NCBI RefSeq assembly: GCF_020532825.1
Contig: NZ_MQTS01000058.1
Location: 13,019 to 64,759, forward strand
Length of the DNA: 51,741 nt
Reading direction: 5' to 3'
Origin: Arthrobacter sp. SO3
Lineage (GTDB): Bacteria > Actinomycetota > Actinomycetes > Actinomycetales > Micrococcaceae
The position numbers and the translations under genes were made by a program. This document shows, piece by piece, positions 42,544-49,618 of the stretch; position 1 is the first letter of the stretch; every line of letters begins with the position of its first letter. Under the pieces are notes generated by a model, which was not told where the DNA came from, did no database searches, and was given only the letters and a program-made list of their open reading frames with translations.

Positions 42544-42582
42544 ACAATAATCATCATGCGGTGAGGAATGCAAGCGTTTACA
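42544..42582 (-). promoter_or_regulatory. ABC operon promoter with LacI-type operator
   Basis: TGCAAGCGTTTACA (42569-42582) fits the LacI/CcpA consensus TGNAANCGNTTNCA. On the minus strand it contains the -35 TTGCAT (42573-42568); 18 bases further is the -10 TATTGT (42549-42544). Binding would block polymerase. The rest of the 248-base gap to 42729 shows nothing else I can support. Confidence 0.7.
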
Positions 42583-42729
42583 CAGAAGCTTTACGGAAAG
42601 GAGACCCTTGTGCGGCGCACAGCTTTATGTGCCGATCGGCGCCATTTCAGCGGAACCGGCCCGCGGGGCGGCCCCGGCGGGCAGCGCAAACATCGCGCAA
42701 ACATATTGCCGGAAGCTCACCCCGACGGG

Positions 42730-43341
42730 TCAGCGGACCCGCTCGGCCCGCCCGAACCTCGACCGGGCACCGGCGCCGATATGGATGAGCACGGGCGTGC
42801 GTCTGCCGATCGCGACGTCGAGCGCCTCCACGAGGGCGGACACCTCGGCCGCAAGGCGGTGCGGGGCCACGCCCTGCCGGGGTTCGATCCTGATTTTCAG
42901 GGCCGGCTCGCCGCGGAACTCGTAGGTGGCGACGCTGACGCCGGCCAGGTCGTGACGGTCTGCCAGGGCGGCTCGGAGCGCCTGCTCGGCCACCGCGCTG
43001 CCGATCCTGACGTTGCCGGGCACCTCGCCCGGGTCCTCTTCGGAGACAAGGAGGTTGGCCCTGCCCCTGCCCTGCTGGGCGCCCCAGGCCACCATCACGC
43101 CAATCACCAGGAGCAGGGCCAGGACCACCACAAGCCACAGCCAGCTTTCCGAGCGCCCCGGGAAGCGCGTGCGTTCGAAGAGGTCACGCCAGATACTCCA
43201 GACCCCGGCGGCCCAGTCCTGCCACCACCGTCCCACGGCGGGAACGCTCGCTAGCAGGATGAGCAGGACTCCGATGGCGAGGAGCTTTAGGCCCAGGATG
43301 CCGAGCAGAATCCGGTTGAGGAGGCGGGGGGTTCCGTTCAC
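42730..43341 (-). CDS. Membrane-anchored alkaline-shock-type protein (AmaP-like)
   Basis: A 203-aa protein with two N-terminal helices (LLGILGLKLLAIGVLLILLA and WLWLVVVLALLLVIGVMVAW) and a cytoplasmic domain with Asp23-like pattern (NVRIGSAVAEQALRAALADRHDLAGVSVATYEF, ALKIRIEPRQGVAPHRLAAEV). AmaP in firmicutes anchors Asp23 to the membrane; this gene has the same topology and closes the operon, overlapping the previous gene by 4 bases. The role as anchor is inferred. Confidence 0.75.
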   Translation of the reverse strand: MNGTPRLLNRILLGILGLKLLAIGVLLILLASVPAVGRWWQDWAAGVWSIWRDLFERTRFPGRSESWLWLVVVLALLLVIGVMVAWGAQQGRGRANLLVSEEDPGEVPGNVRIGSAVAEQALRAALADRHDLAGVSVATYEFRGEPALKIRIEPRQGVAPHRLAAEVSALVEALDVAIGRRTPVLIHIGAGARSRFGRAERVR

Positions 43342-44012
43342 GCGCCAATCACCCCTGCCGAGGAGACACTGACTCGAACGTCCGGCAGGGGGAAAGGACT
43401 CATGTCCCGGAGTTCATCCAGCACGGCTGCGCGGACGGCATCCGGGCTCAGCGGCACGCCGGAGGTCGGCCGGACATTGACCTGCACCTGCCGTCTGGAC
43501 ACCGTCACCATCACCTGTTCCTGACTCAAATTGGCCGCCACCCGGGCCCGGCGTGCCAGGGCGGAGGCGATCACCTCGTCGTCCACGACGACGGCGGCGC
43601 GGCGGGCCCGCAGCAGGTGGCGGGCCCGCCGTCCGGGCAGTACCGCGTTCAGGAAGAAAAACAGCCCGGCCATCACCAGCACCGCACCGAGGACACCGAG
43701 CAAGAGCATCGGGACCCCGTCCGGGAGCGCCACCAGCTGCTCCGCCGCAGTCTGCGGATCCACGAGCCAGGGCGGCTGTCCGACCGCCCGGACGGCGGTT
43801 TCGAGGAGGGCATAGCCGCACAGCGCGATTACGAGGACTGCGGCGATGATCGAGGCCACAGCCCTTGAGGAGTGGGTTTCGCGTTTGAGGATCACTGCCA
43901 TGCCCGCGGCGCCGTTCGCCTCAGGGACGGCACTCGCCGCCGAAGGTGCTGCGCCGGGAGCGGGCGGACCGTAGCCTCCGTGGGCGGAATCGTGATCGGT
44001 GTCCTGGCTCAA
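43338..44012 (-). CDS. DUF6286-like membrane protein of the Asp23 operon
   Basis: A 224-aa protein: a ~50-residue Ala/Pro/His-rich N-terminus, two membrane helices (VASIIAAVLVIALCGYALLE and MLLLGVLGAVLVMAGLFFFL) and a basic, soluble C-terminal domain (VVDDEVIASALARRARVAANLSQEQVMVTVSRR, ending in a beta-rich segment). The helix-loop-helix plus small domain fits DUF6286, for which no function is known. It overlaps both neighbours by 4 bases. Confidence 0.7.
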   Translation of the reverse strand: MSQDTDHDSAHGGYGPPAPGAAPSAASAVPEANGAAGMAVILKRETHSSRAVASIIAAVLVIALCGYALLETAVRAVGQPPWLVDPQTAAEQLVALPDGVPMLLLGVLGAVLVMAGLFFFLNAVLPGRRARHLLRARRAAVVVDDEVIASALARRARVAANLSQEQVMVTVSRRQVQVNVRPTSGVPLSPDAVRAAVLDELRDMSPFPLPDVRVSVSSAGVIGA

Positions 44013-44389
44013 TGGACACGGCCTCCTTCACTCACGCTGGCTCCGCTGATCCGGATGTCCACCCGGCTCAGCTGGGCACCGCTCAGCTCGGTCACGCGGT
44101 CCAGGATGCTGGCTTTGGCAGCGACGGCGCGGTCCCAGATGGAACCGCCGAAGGCCGCGACCCGTCCGGCGTCCCGCAGGACTGCCGTGAGCGAGGGGAC
44201 GGTGATGGGCGCGACAAGTGACAGGGCCAAGAGACCGTCGTCGTCCGACCACTCAGCCCGGACCTCCTGCGGCGTGACACCGAGGGATTCCGCCGCGGCG
44301 GCCCGCGCCACGCTGGTAAGCGCCTGGGTGCTGATTCTGGTGTGCCCTGCCATGGCGGCGGCACGGACAGCGCCAGCGGTGCCGCTCAT
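44009..44389 (-). CDS. Asp23/Gls24-related protein
   Basis: A 126-aa cytoplasmic protein with the alternating beta/helix pattern of the Asp23 fold: TRISTQALTSVARAAAAESLGVTPQEVRAEWSDDDGLLALSLVAPITVPSL, then a helix and LSRVDIRISGASV. More divergent than the protein at 44574-45038. It overlaps both neighbouring genes by ATGA, so it is made stoichiometrically with them. The role in envelope stress is by family membership only. Confidence 0.65.
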   Translation of the reverse strand: MSGTAGAVRAAAMAGHTRISTQALTSVARAAAAESLGVTPQEVRAEWSDDDGLLALSLVAPITVPSLTAVLRDAGRVAAFGGSIWDRAVAAKASILDRVTELSGAQLSRVDIRISGASVSEGGRVH

Positions 44390-44577
44390 GAGGAGGAACG
44401 CCGGCCTGTGAGGGCGTCAAGCACGCTGCGCAGGTCCAGTTTCCCTTCCGCGGCGCGGCCCAGCAGGGCTCCGATCCCCATTAACAGCAGTGCGCCCAGG
44501 AAACCCCAGACGCCGAACTGGAAGGCCATGAATGCCACGAAGGCACCCACTGCGACCCCCACAACCGTCAGATTCAC
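44386..44577 (-). CDS. Small membrane protein (DUF2273-like) of the Asp23 operon
   Basis: A 63-aa protein: VVGVAVGAFVAFMAFQFG and WGFLGALLLMGIGALLG form two short helices separated by a Gly turn, followed by a soluble tail AAEGKLDLRSVLDALTGRR. Small proteins of this design accompany Asp23 genes in Gram-positive bacteria. ATGA overlaps on both sides. Confidence 0.75.
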   Translation of the reverse strand: MNLTVVGVAVGAFVAFMAFQFGVWGFLGALLLMGIGALLGRAAEGKLDLRSVLDALTGRRSSS

Positions 44578-45038
44578 TGGATTGCCTCCCTTGCGGTACG
44601 GGTGTCGGCCGGGGCGCCGGGCTTCGGCGGGCCGGGCACGTAGACGTCGGTGATTTCGATATTGACTTCGATGACCTGGAGCCCAACAAGCTCCTCAACC
44701 GCCGAATACACGGCGGCGCGGATCTGGTCCGCCAGGGCGTGAAGGGGCGTGCCGTAGAGGGCCACCAGATCGATATCGACGGCCACCTGGGTTTCGCCGA
44801 CCTCGGCGCGGACACCGGCGGCGTGGTCCGAGCTGCCGACGGCGTCACGGAAGGCGCCGAGCGCGCGGGACGGGCCTGTCCCCAGGGAGTAGACGCCGGG
44901 AACTGACCGGGCGGCAATGCCCGCGACTTTCGCGACGGCGGCTTCTGAAATGACGGTCCGGCCACCGCCGGGCATCGGCGCGTTGATGGGCAATTCGGGC
45001 ACCACAGCCGCAACGGGTTGAGAATTCTGGTATTCCAT
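44574..45038 (-). CDS. Asp23/Gls24 family envelope stress response protein
   Basis: A 154-aa protein with the canonical family pattern TVISEAAVAKVAGIAARSVPGVYSLG, VRAEVGETQVAVDIDLVALYGTPLHALADQIRAAVYSAVEELVGLQVIEVNIEITDVY written across residues 28-130. First gene of a five-gene operon in which every junction is an ATGA overlap. GGGGGAG stands before the ATG. A perfect palindrome (45128-45148) and the tRNA terminator lie upstream. Confidence 0.9.
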   Translation of the reverse strand: MEYQNSQPVAAVVPELPINAPMPGGGRTVISEAAVAKVAGIAARSVPGVYSLGTGPSRALGAFRDAVGSSDHAAGVRAEVGETQVAVDIDLVALYGTPLHALADQIRAAVYSAVEELVGLQVIEVNIEITDVYVPGPPKPGAPADTRTAREAIQ

Positions 45039-45127
45039 GAGGCGCTCCCCCTTCTCTTTGTGACCACCCTAGTACCTGCCACCGACAAGGCGCCCGTCTG
45101 GGGTCCGGTGCGTGCAGTTGGCGGCGA

Positions 45128-45148
45128 GCGGGTTAGCGGCTAACCCGC
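45128..45148. promoter_or_regulatory. Perfect 21-base palindrome upstream of the Asp23 operon
   Basis: GCGGGTTAGC-G-GCTAACCCGC, ten-base arms with a single central base. It lies 90 bases before the operon start and 34 bases beyond the tRNA terminator. It could be an operator or a second terminator; there is no T tract on either side. Confidence 0.6.
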
Positions 45149-45181
45149 GAACCAGCCGCCCCGGCCCGCCGCTGGCCTGGC

Positions 45182-45220
45182 GTTAAAGAAGAAAAGCACC
45201 AGTTCCAAAGAACTGATGCT
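45182..45220 (-). terminator. Terminator of the tRNA cluster
   Basis: On the minus strand AGCATCAGTTC pairs with GAACTGGTGCT (one G-T pair) around a TTTG loop, followed by TTTTCTTCTTTAA. It begins 7 bases after the tRNA-Phe end. Confidence 0.9.
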
Positions 45221-45226
45221 TCCCAG

Positions 45227-45302
45227 TGGTGGCTCCGACCGGCGTCGATCCGGTGACCTTTCGATTTTCAGTCGAACGCTCTACCAACTGAGCTACAGAG
45301 CC
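45227..45302 (-). tRNA. tRNA-Phe (GAA)
   Basis: Seventy-six bases with encoded CCA. Acceptor GGCTCTG/CGGAGCC, D-arm GCTCAGTTGGTAGAGC, anticodon loop CTGAAAA (GAA), T-arm CCGGATCGACGCCGG. Last of three tRNAs in one transcript. Confidence 0.97.
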
Positions 45303-45350
45303 TAGGTGACACGTCACCTTGAGAGCCGGAATTTCTTCTGGCAATCAGAG

Positions 45351-45424
45351 CGACCCTGACGGGACTTGAACCCGCGACCTCCGCCGTGACAGGGCGGCGC
45401 GCTAACCAACTGCGCTACAGGGCC
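45351..45424 (-). tRNA. tRNA-Asp (GTC)
   Basis: Seventy-four bases without encoded CCA. Acceptor GGCCCTG/CAGGGTC, D-arm GCGCAGTTGGTTAGCGC, anticodon loop CTGTCAC (GTC), T-arm GCGGGTTCAAGTCCCGT. Confidence 0.97.
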
Positions 45425-45520
45425 TTGCTAATTTCTTGCTTCTCTGCAGTATCGCTACTGCAATTTTTCAAGGCCTTTAGCCTACCAGACTTTCACATCC
45501 GGTTTGACCAGTTCCTTGCG

Positions 45521-45593
45521 TACCCCCAACGGGATTCGAACCCGTGCCGCCGCCGTGAAAGGGCGGTGTCCTAGGCCGCTAGACGATGGGGGC
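45521..45593 (-). tRNA. tRNA-Glu (TTC)
   Basis: Seventy-three bases without encoded CCA. Acceptor GCCCCCA/TGGGGGT, D-arm GTCTAGCGGCCTAGGAC, anticodon loop CTTTCAC (TTC), T-arm ACGGGTTCGAATCCCGT. First tRNA of the cluster. Confidence 0.97.
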
Positions 45594-45605
45594 CAGGACG
45601 CCATT

Positions 45606-45633
45606 CGGATAAAACCCACTGAATCAAAGACAA
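45606..45633 (-). promoter_or_regulatory. Probable tRNA cluster promoter
   Basis: On the minus strand TTGTCT (45633-45628), a 16-base spacer and TATCCG (45611-45606); transcription would begin a few bases before tRNA-Glu. The 159-base stretch 45594-45752 is notably AT-rich, as expected of a strong stable-RNA promoter with upstream element. Confidence 0.45.
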
Positions 45634-45752
45634 AAATTAAGGGCCGAAGCCTGTCGTTTTTGTCCTTTCGGGTTGCTCCGAACTGGACTATAAAACTATA
45701 AGGGCAGACCCCCGGATTATCCAAAATCGGCGGCGGCTGCCACCGGAAGCGC

Positions 45753-46391
45753 TCAGCTCCCCCGGGTGCGGTCCTGCTGCGCCCGTTCGACGTCGGCAGC
45801 CGATGCCAGGTCCCCCTTGGCGCGCAACCCGGCGATGACGCCGTCGACGTCGGCGGTCGGCCGGTTCTGGCTCAGCTTTCGTTTCGCTTCAACCCGTGTG
45901 ATGAGAAGTTCGACGCCGACAATCGCCCGGAGCTGACCGGCGAGGTAGCGGGCGGGCGCATCGTCCACGGTCCAGGGCCGTTCCGATGCCGCTTCATGCA
46001 GCGTGGTCAGCCGCCGGACCAGGTCCTCAAGCCAGACCGGATCGTCGTGGATGACGAGCCTGCCGTAGACATGCGCGGTGGTGTAGTTCCACGTTGGCAC
46101 CACCCGGCCGTGTTCGGCCTTGGACGGGTACCAGGTCGGCGAAATGTAGGCATCGGACCGCTGGATGATGACCAGGGATTCACCCGATGCCGGCAGCCGC
46201 CACTGGTCGTTGTTGCGGGCAACATGTCCCAGCAGCGCCCCGTGCTCGCCGGCCCCGGGCTCATAGATGAACGGCAGCAGCGTCGCGAGCAGTCCGTGTT
46301 CCGTGGAGGTCACCAGGTTGGCCGCGCCGGGAGTGGAGAGCAACTCCGTGACGGCGTCCTGGTCGACGGCGAAATGCGAGGGGACGTACAT
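45753..46391 (-). CDS. FMN-binding negative transcriptional regulator (PaiB family)
   Basis: A 212-aa split-barrel protein starting MYVPSHFAVDQDAVTELL, the PaiB signature. Further family segments are LLPFIYEPGAGEHGALLGHVARNNDQWR, YISPTWYPSKAEHGRVVPTWNYTTAHVYG and LRAIVGVELLITRVEAKRKLSQNR. PaiB binds flavin and was first linked to repression of sporulation and protease genes in Bacillus; here its role is unknown and it may be an FMN-dependent enzyme. It runs in the same direction as lysE, 54 bases downstream. Confidence 0.92.
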   Translation of the reverse strand: MYVPSHFAVDQDAVTELLSTPGAANLVTSTEHGLLATLLPFIYEPGAGEHGALLGHVARNNDQWRLPASGESLVIIQRSDAYISPTWYPSKAEHGRVVPTWNYTTAHVYGRLVIHDDPVWLEDLVRRLTTLHEAASERPWTVDDAPARYLAGQLRAIVGVELLITRVEAKRKLSQNRPTADVDGVIAGLRAKGDLASAADVERAQQDRTRGS

Positions 46392-46445
46392 GGGCGTTTC
46401 CTTCGTGAAGATGTTGTGAAGTACCGTGCGGGACGGCTGATCAGC

Positions 46446-47075
46446 TCAGGCTACGAGCATGACAGCCAGGGTGACCATGACCAAGGCGATGCCGCCGTCG
46501 AGCGCGCGCCAGCTGCCCGGCCGGGCGAACACCGGCGCGAGGAACCGGGCTCCGGCGCCGAGCGCGACGAACCACGCGATACTGCCCAGTCCCGCGCCGG
46601 CAGCAAACCACCAGCGCCCGTCCGGCCCGTGGGTGCCGGCCAGGGATCCCAGCAGCAGGACGGTGTCCAGGTAGACGTGGGGGTTCAGCCACGTCAGCGC
46701 GAGGCAGGTACCCAGCGCGGCCGCCCAGGATCCCGCCTGCCCGGCCGCCGGCCGCGCCGCCTGCGTTCCGCGGATGGCCCGCAGGGCAGCCATCCCGCCG
46801 TAGGCCAGGAGGAAGGCGGCGCCGGCCCAGCGCACCACCTCAAGAACCCCGGGCGCCCGCTCGATGAGGACGCCCACCCCGGCCACCCCCAGCCCAATCA
46901 GCACGAGGTCGGACAGCGCGCAGACGGCAACCACCAGCAGGACGTGGGCGCGCTGGATGCCCTGGCGGAGCACGAAGGCGTTCTGGGCACCGATGGCGAC
47001 GATAAGGGACAGCCCGCTTGCGAGGCCTGATACGAGGGAGAGGATCACAGGATTCACGCTAGAGGGAGCGGGCAC
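46446..47075 (-). CDS. lysE: LysE/ArgO-type basic amino acid exporter
   Basis: A 209-aa exporter of lysine/arginine with six helices. VILSLVSGLASGLSLIVAIGAQNAFVLRQGIQRAHVL carries the LysE signature GAQNAFVLRQG (about 28-38), and ALTWLNPHVYLDTVLLLGS the second conserved Asn-Pro motif. The start is GTG at 47075, or an internal GTG at 47057. It is divergent from argP with only 42 bases between, so ArgP probably activates it when basic amino acids accumulate, as LysG does for LysE in Corynebacterium. Confidence 0.93.
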   Translation of the reverse strand: MPAPSSVNPVILSLVSGLASGLSLIVAIGAQNAFVLRQGIQRAHVLLVVAVCALSDLVLIGLGVAGVGVLIERAPGVLEVVRWAGAAFLLAYGGMAALRAIRGTQAARPAAGQAGSWAAALGTCLALTWLNPHVYLDTVLLLGSLAGTHGPDGRWWFAAGAGLGSIAWFVALGAGARFLAPVFARPGSWRALDGGIALVMVTLAVMLVA

Positions 47076-47105
47076 ATGAAACCAGTTAATATTTCTTGGC
47101 TAACA

Positions 47106-47111
47106 TAAGAT
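47106..47111 (+). promoter_or_regulatory. -10 box of the leaderless argP promoter
   Basis: TAAGAT stands 6 bases before the ATG at 47118. Confidence 0.55.
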
Positions 47112-47117
47112 GAACTA

Positions 47118-47999
47118 ATGATCGACATCCACCCGGACCAGGCGCGGACCCTGGCCGCAATCGTGGCGCACGGCAGCTTCGAGGCAGCCGCGAACCACCT
47201 CTCGGTCACGGCGTCGGCGGTGAGCCAGCGTGTCCGCGCCCTTGAGGTCGCGGTCGGCCGGCCCGTGCTGAAGCGGACCCGCCCCGTTGAACTCACCCCG
47301 TCCGGCCACGCGGTGGTGCGCTTTGCCCGGCAGCTGGACATGCTCTCGGCTGATCTGGCCGAAGAACTCCAGCCGGGCGCGCAGCCCTCCAGCGTCCGGC
47401 TGACCCTGGTCATCAACAGTGATTCCCTGCATACCTGGGCACTGCCCGGCCTGGCCGCAGTGGCGGGAAAGGTCCAGCTGGAAATTCTGCGCGAGGACCA
47501 GGACTACTCGCTGGAGCTCCTCCGCAGCGGCGCCGCAGCCGCGGCCATCACCACCACGGCCAAGGCCGCCCCGGGCTGTTCCTCCCGGCGGCTGGGTGTG
47601 ATGCGCTACCTGCCGGTCTGCACCCCGGAGTTCGCCGCCCGGTGGTTTCCCGAGGGGGCAGTGACGAAAACACTCGCCGTCGCTCCGGTCATCGTCTTCG
47701 ACCACAAGGACGAGCTGCAGGACCGGTATCTGCGGTCAGTGAGCCGCAGGGCACTCCAGCCGCCACGGCATTATGTCCCGGCCGCCCACGAGTTCGGCGA
47801 AGCCATCCGTTGGGGGATGGGCTGGGGGCTGCTCCCCGAAATTGAGGTCTCGGAGGAGCTGAGGCGCCGGACGCTGGTCTCCCTGGACCCCGCGGCGCAC
47901 GTGGATGTGCCGCTCCACTGGCAGCAATGGCGGCACGGATCCGCAGCCCTCGACGAGGTCGCGGCGGCCATCCAGGCCGCCGCCCGCCCGCTCCGGTGA
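47118..47999 (+). CDS. argP: LysR-family regulator ArgP/LysG
   Basis: A 293-aa LysR-type regulator. The helix-turn-helix is TLAAIVAHGSFEAAANHLSVTASAVSQRVRALE with the ArgP wording, followed by the effector domain (VRLTLVINSDSLHTWALPGLAAVAGKVQLEILREDQDYS, RWGMGWGLLPEIEV). ArgP/LysG proteins sense lysine, arginine or histidine and activate the exporter gene. Divergent placement from lysE supports this. The message is leaderless (TAAGAT box). Confidence 0.94.
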   Translation: MIDIHPDQARTLAAIVAHGSFEAAANHLSVTASAVSQRVRALEVAVGRPVLKRTRPVELTPSGHAVVRFARQLDMLSADLAEELQPGAQPSSVRLTLVINSDSLHTWALPGLAAVAGKVQLEILREDQDYSLELLRSGAAAAAITTTAKAAPGCSSRRLGVMRYLPVCTPEFAARWFPEGAVTKTLAVAPVIVFDHKDELQDRYLRSVSRRALQPPRHYVPAAHEFGEAIRWGMGWGLLPEIEVSEELRRRTLVSLDPAAHVDVPLHWQQWRHGSAALDEVAAAIQAAARPLR

Positions 48000-48084
48000 G
48001 TGCGCCGGGGCCGGCGCAGCGGCCTTGGCAGGAACTCGACTAGACGTGGCCGATTTCCGCCAGTCCCCGGGGCGCCGCACGGAC

Positions 48085-48090
48085 TAGATT
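48085..48090 (+). promoter_or_regulatory. -10 box of a leaderless promoter
   Basis: TAGATT stands 6 bases before the ATG at 48097. Confidence 0.55.
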
Positions 48091-48096
48091 GGCAGC

Positions 48097-49098
48097 ATGG
48101 CCACAACCGCCCCGACAGGCTCCCCCCAACCGGACAGCACGCACCACGACAGCATGCACCCGGACGGCACCCACGAAGTGCCGCCGCCCGCTCTTTCACC
48201 CCAGCCCGCAAAGCACCCCCTGCAGCCGGGCCAGATCAGCAGGCTCGGCATCGCCGCCGTGGTTGTCACCGTGGTGCTGTGGGCTTCCGCCTTTGTGGGC
48301 ATCCGGGCCGTCGGACCCAGTTTCTCCCCCGGCGCCCTGACGCTCGGCCGGCTGGCGATTGCCGCCGTCGTGCTGGGCCTGGTGGTGCTGCCGCAAGTCC
48401 GGGGCAACCTCCCCCGGGGCGGTGAATGGTGGCCCATCCTGGCCTACGGGGTGATGTGGTTCGGCGGCTACAACGTCGCACTGAACGCCGCCGAACACCT
48501 CCTCGACGCCGGTACGGCCGCCTTGCTGATCAACGTCAACCCGATCCTGGTCGCCATCATGGCCGGGGTGATCCTCAAGGAGGGCTTCCCGCGCTGGCTG
48601 ATCATCGGCAGCCTCGTCGCGTTCGGCGGGGTCGCGGTGATCGCGCTGGGTTCCGGCCAGCGGTCGACGGCGGACGTCGCCGGTGTGCTGCTCTGCCTGC
48701 TGGCGGCCGCCCTCGCCGCGGTCAGTGTCATTGTGCAGAAGCCGGTGCTGCGGAAATTCCCCGCGGCGCACGCCACTTGGTTCGGCATCATGGTCGGCGC
48801 GCTCTGCTGCCTGCCCTTCAGCGGCCAGCTGGTCAGCGAACTCCAGGCGGCCCCGCTGCCGGCCACCCTGGGACTGGTCTACCTTGGCGTTTTCCCCACC
48901 GCCATCGCGTTCACCACCTGGGCCTATGCACTGTCGCTGATCGACGCCGGCCGGCTGGCCGCCACCACTTATCTGGTGCCCGGCACCACGATCCTGATCT
49001 CGTGGCTCGTGCTCGGGGAGGTCCCCACCGTCTGGGGACTGGCGGGCGGCGCCATCTGCCTCGTAGGCGTGGGGCTGACCCGGCGGCGGTCCCGCTGA
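48097..49098 (+). CDS. EamA-family (DMT superfamily) transporter
   Basis: A 333-aa exporter with a ~48-residue His/Pro-rich cytoplasmic N-terminus (THHDSMHPDGTHE) and ten helices in two EamA repeats: VVVTVVLWASAFVGIRAVGPSFSPGALTLGRL opens the first, AAALAAVSVIVQKPVLRKFPA the second. Members export metabolites such as amino acids, nucleosides or drugs. Its substrate is unknown; its neighbour lysE exports basic amino acids. Confidence 0.9.
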   Translation: MATTAPTGSPQPDSTHHDSMHPDGTHEVPPPALSPQPAKHPLQPGQISRLGIAAVVVTVVLWASAFVGIRAVGPSFSPGALTLGRLAIAAVVLGLVVLPQVRGNLPRGGEWWPILAYGVMWFGGYNVALNAAEHLLDAGTAALLINVNPILVAIMAGVILKEGFPRWLIIGSLVAFGGVAVIALGSGQRSTADVAGVLLCLLAAALAAVSVIVQKPVLRKFPAAHATWFGIMVGALCCLPFSGQLVSELQAAPLPATLGLVYLGVFPTAIAFTTWAYALSLIDAGRLAATTYLVPGTTILISWLVLGEVPTVWGLAGGAICLVGVGLTRRRSR

Positions 49099-49106
49099 TT
49101 CGGCGC

Positions 49107-49112
49107 TAGAGT
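49107..49112 (+). promoter_or_regulatory. -10 box of a leaderless promoter
   Basis: TAGAGT stands 7 bases before the ATG at 49120. Confidence 0.5.
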
Positions 49113-49119
49113 TTCAGCT

Positions 49120-49608
49120 ATGCCCGCTTCGCTCCCGCCCGGCCTGCCGATCGTTCCGCACGGCCCTAACGGACCGGGCAGTCCGGGCAGCCCGGGCGGC
49201 CCGGACGACGGCGGGGCCCGAGCCGGCCACGACCACACACCGTTCCCGATGTCCGAAAACGAGTTCGAAGCGGCGGTGAACGACGCCCTGGACCGGATCC
49301 CACCGGACCTCGCCAAGACCATGAGCAACCTGGCTATCTTCATCGAAGACGACTACACGCCGCAGCCCGGCGAGGACCCGGATACCGTTCTGCTGGGCCT
49401 CTACGAGGGCGTGCCGCTGACCGAGCGGGACTCGTGGTGGGACGCCGGGTCGCTGCCGGACCGCATCACCATCTACCGACAGCCGATCCTGGACATCTGT
49501 GAATCACGCGAGGACGTGATCGAGGAAGTGACGATAACCGTGATCCATGAGATCGCCCACCACTTCGGCATCAGCGACGACCGCCTGCACGAGCTCGGCT
49601 GGGGCTAG
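49120..49608 (+). CDS. Small zincin-like metallopeptidase family protein
   Basis: A 162-aa protein of the minimal-zincin (MPN-like, DUF1025-type) family, active-site helix VIHEIAHHFGISDDRLHELGWG with HEIAHH at about 141-146 and a third ligand in the following turn. The conserved fold begins at MSENEFEAAVNDALDRIPPDL (49249). The first 43 residues form a Gly-Pro-rich stretch GPNGPGSPGSPGGPDDGG, not part of the family fold. A -10 box 7 bases before 49120 supports the longer start; the shorter ATG at 49249 cannot be excluded. Substrate unknown. Confidence 0.85.
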   Translation: MPASLPPGLPIVPHGPNGPGSPGSPGGPDDGGARAGHDHTPFPMSENEFEAAVNDALDRIPPDLAKTMSNLAIFIEDDYTPQPGEDPDTVLLGLYEGVPLTERDSWWDAGSLPDRITIYRQPILDICESREDVIEEVTITVIHEIAHHFGISDDRLHELGWG

Positions 49609-49611
49609 CCT
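49606..49611 (+). promoter_or_regulatory. -10 box overlapping the preceding stop codon
   Basis: TAGCCT begins with the TAG stop of the metallopeptidase gene and stands 7 bases before the ATG at 49619, as expected for a leaderless message. Confidence 0.45.
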
Positions 49612-49618
49612 TGTAGGC

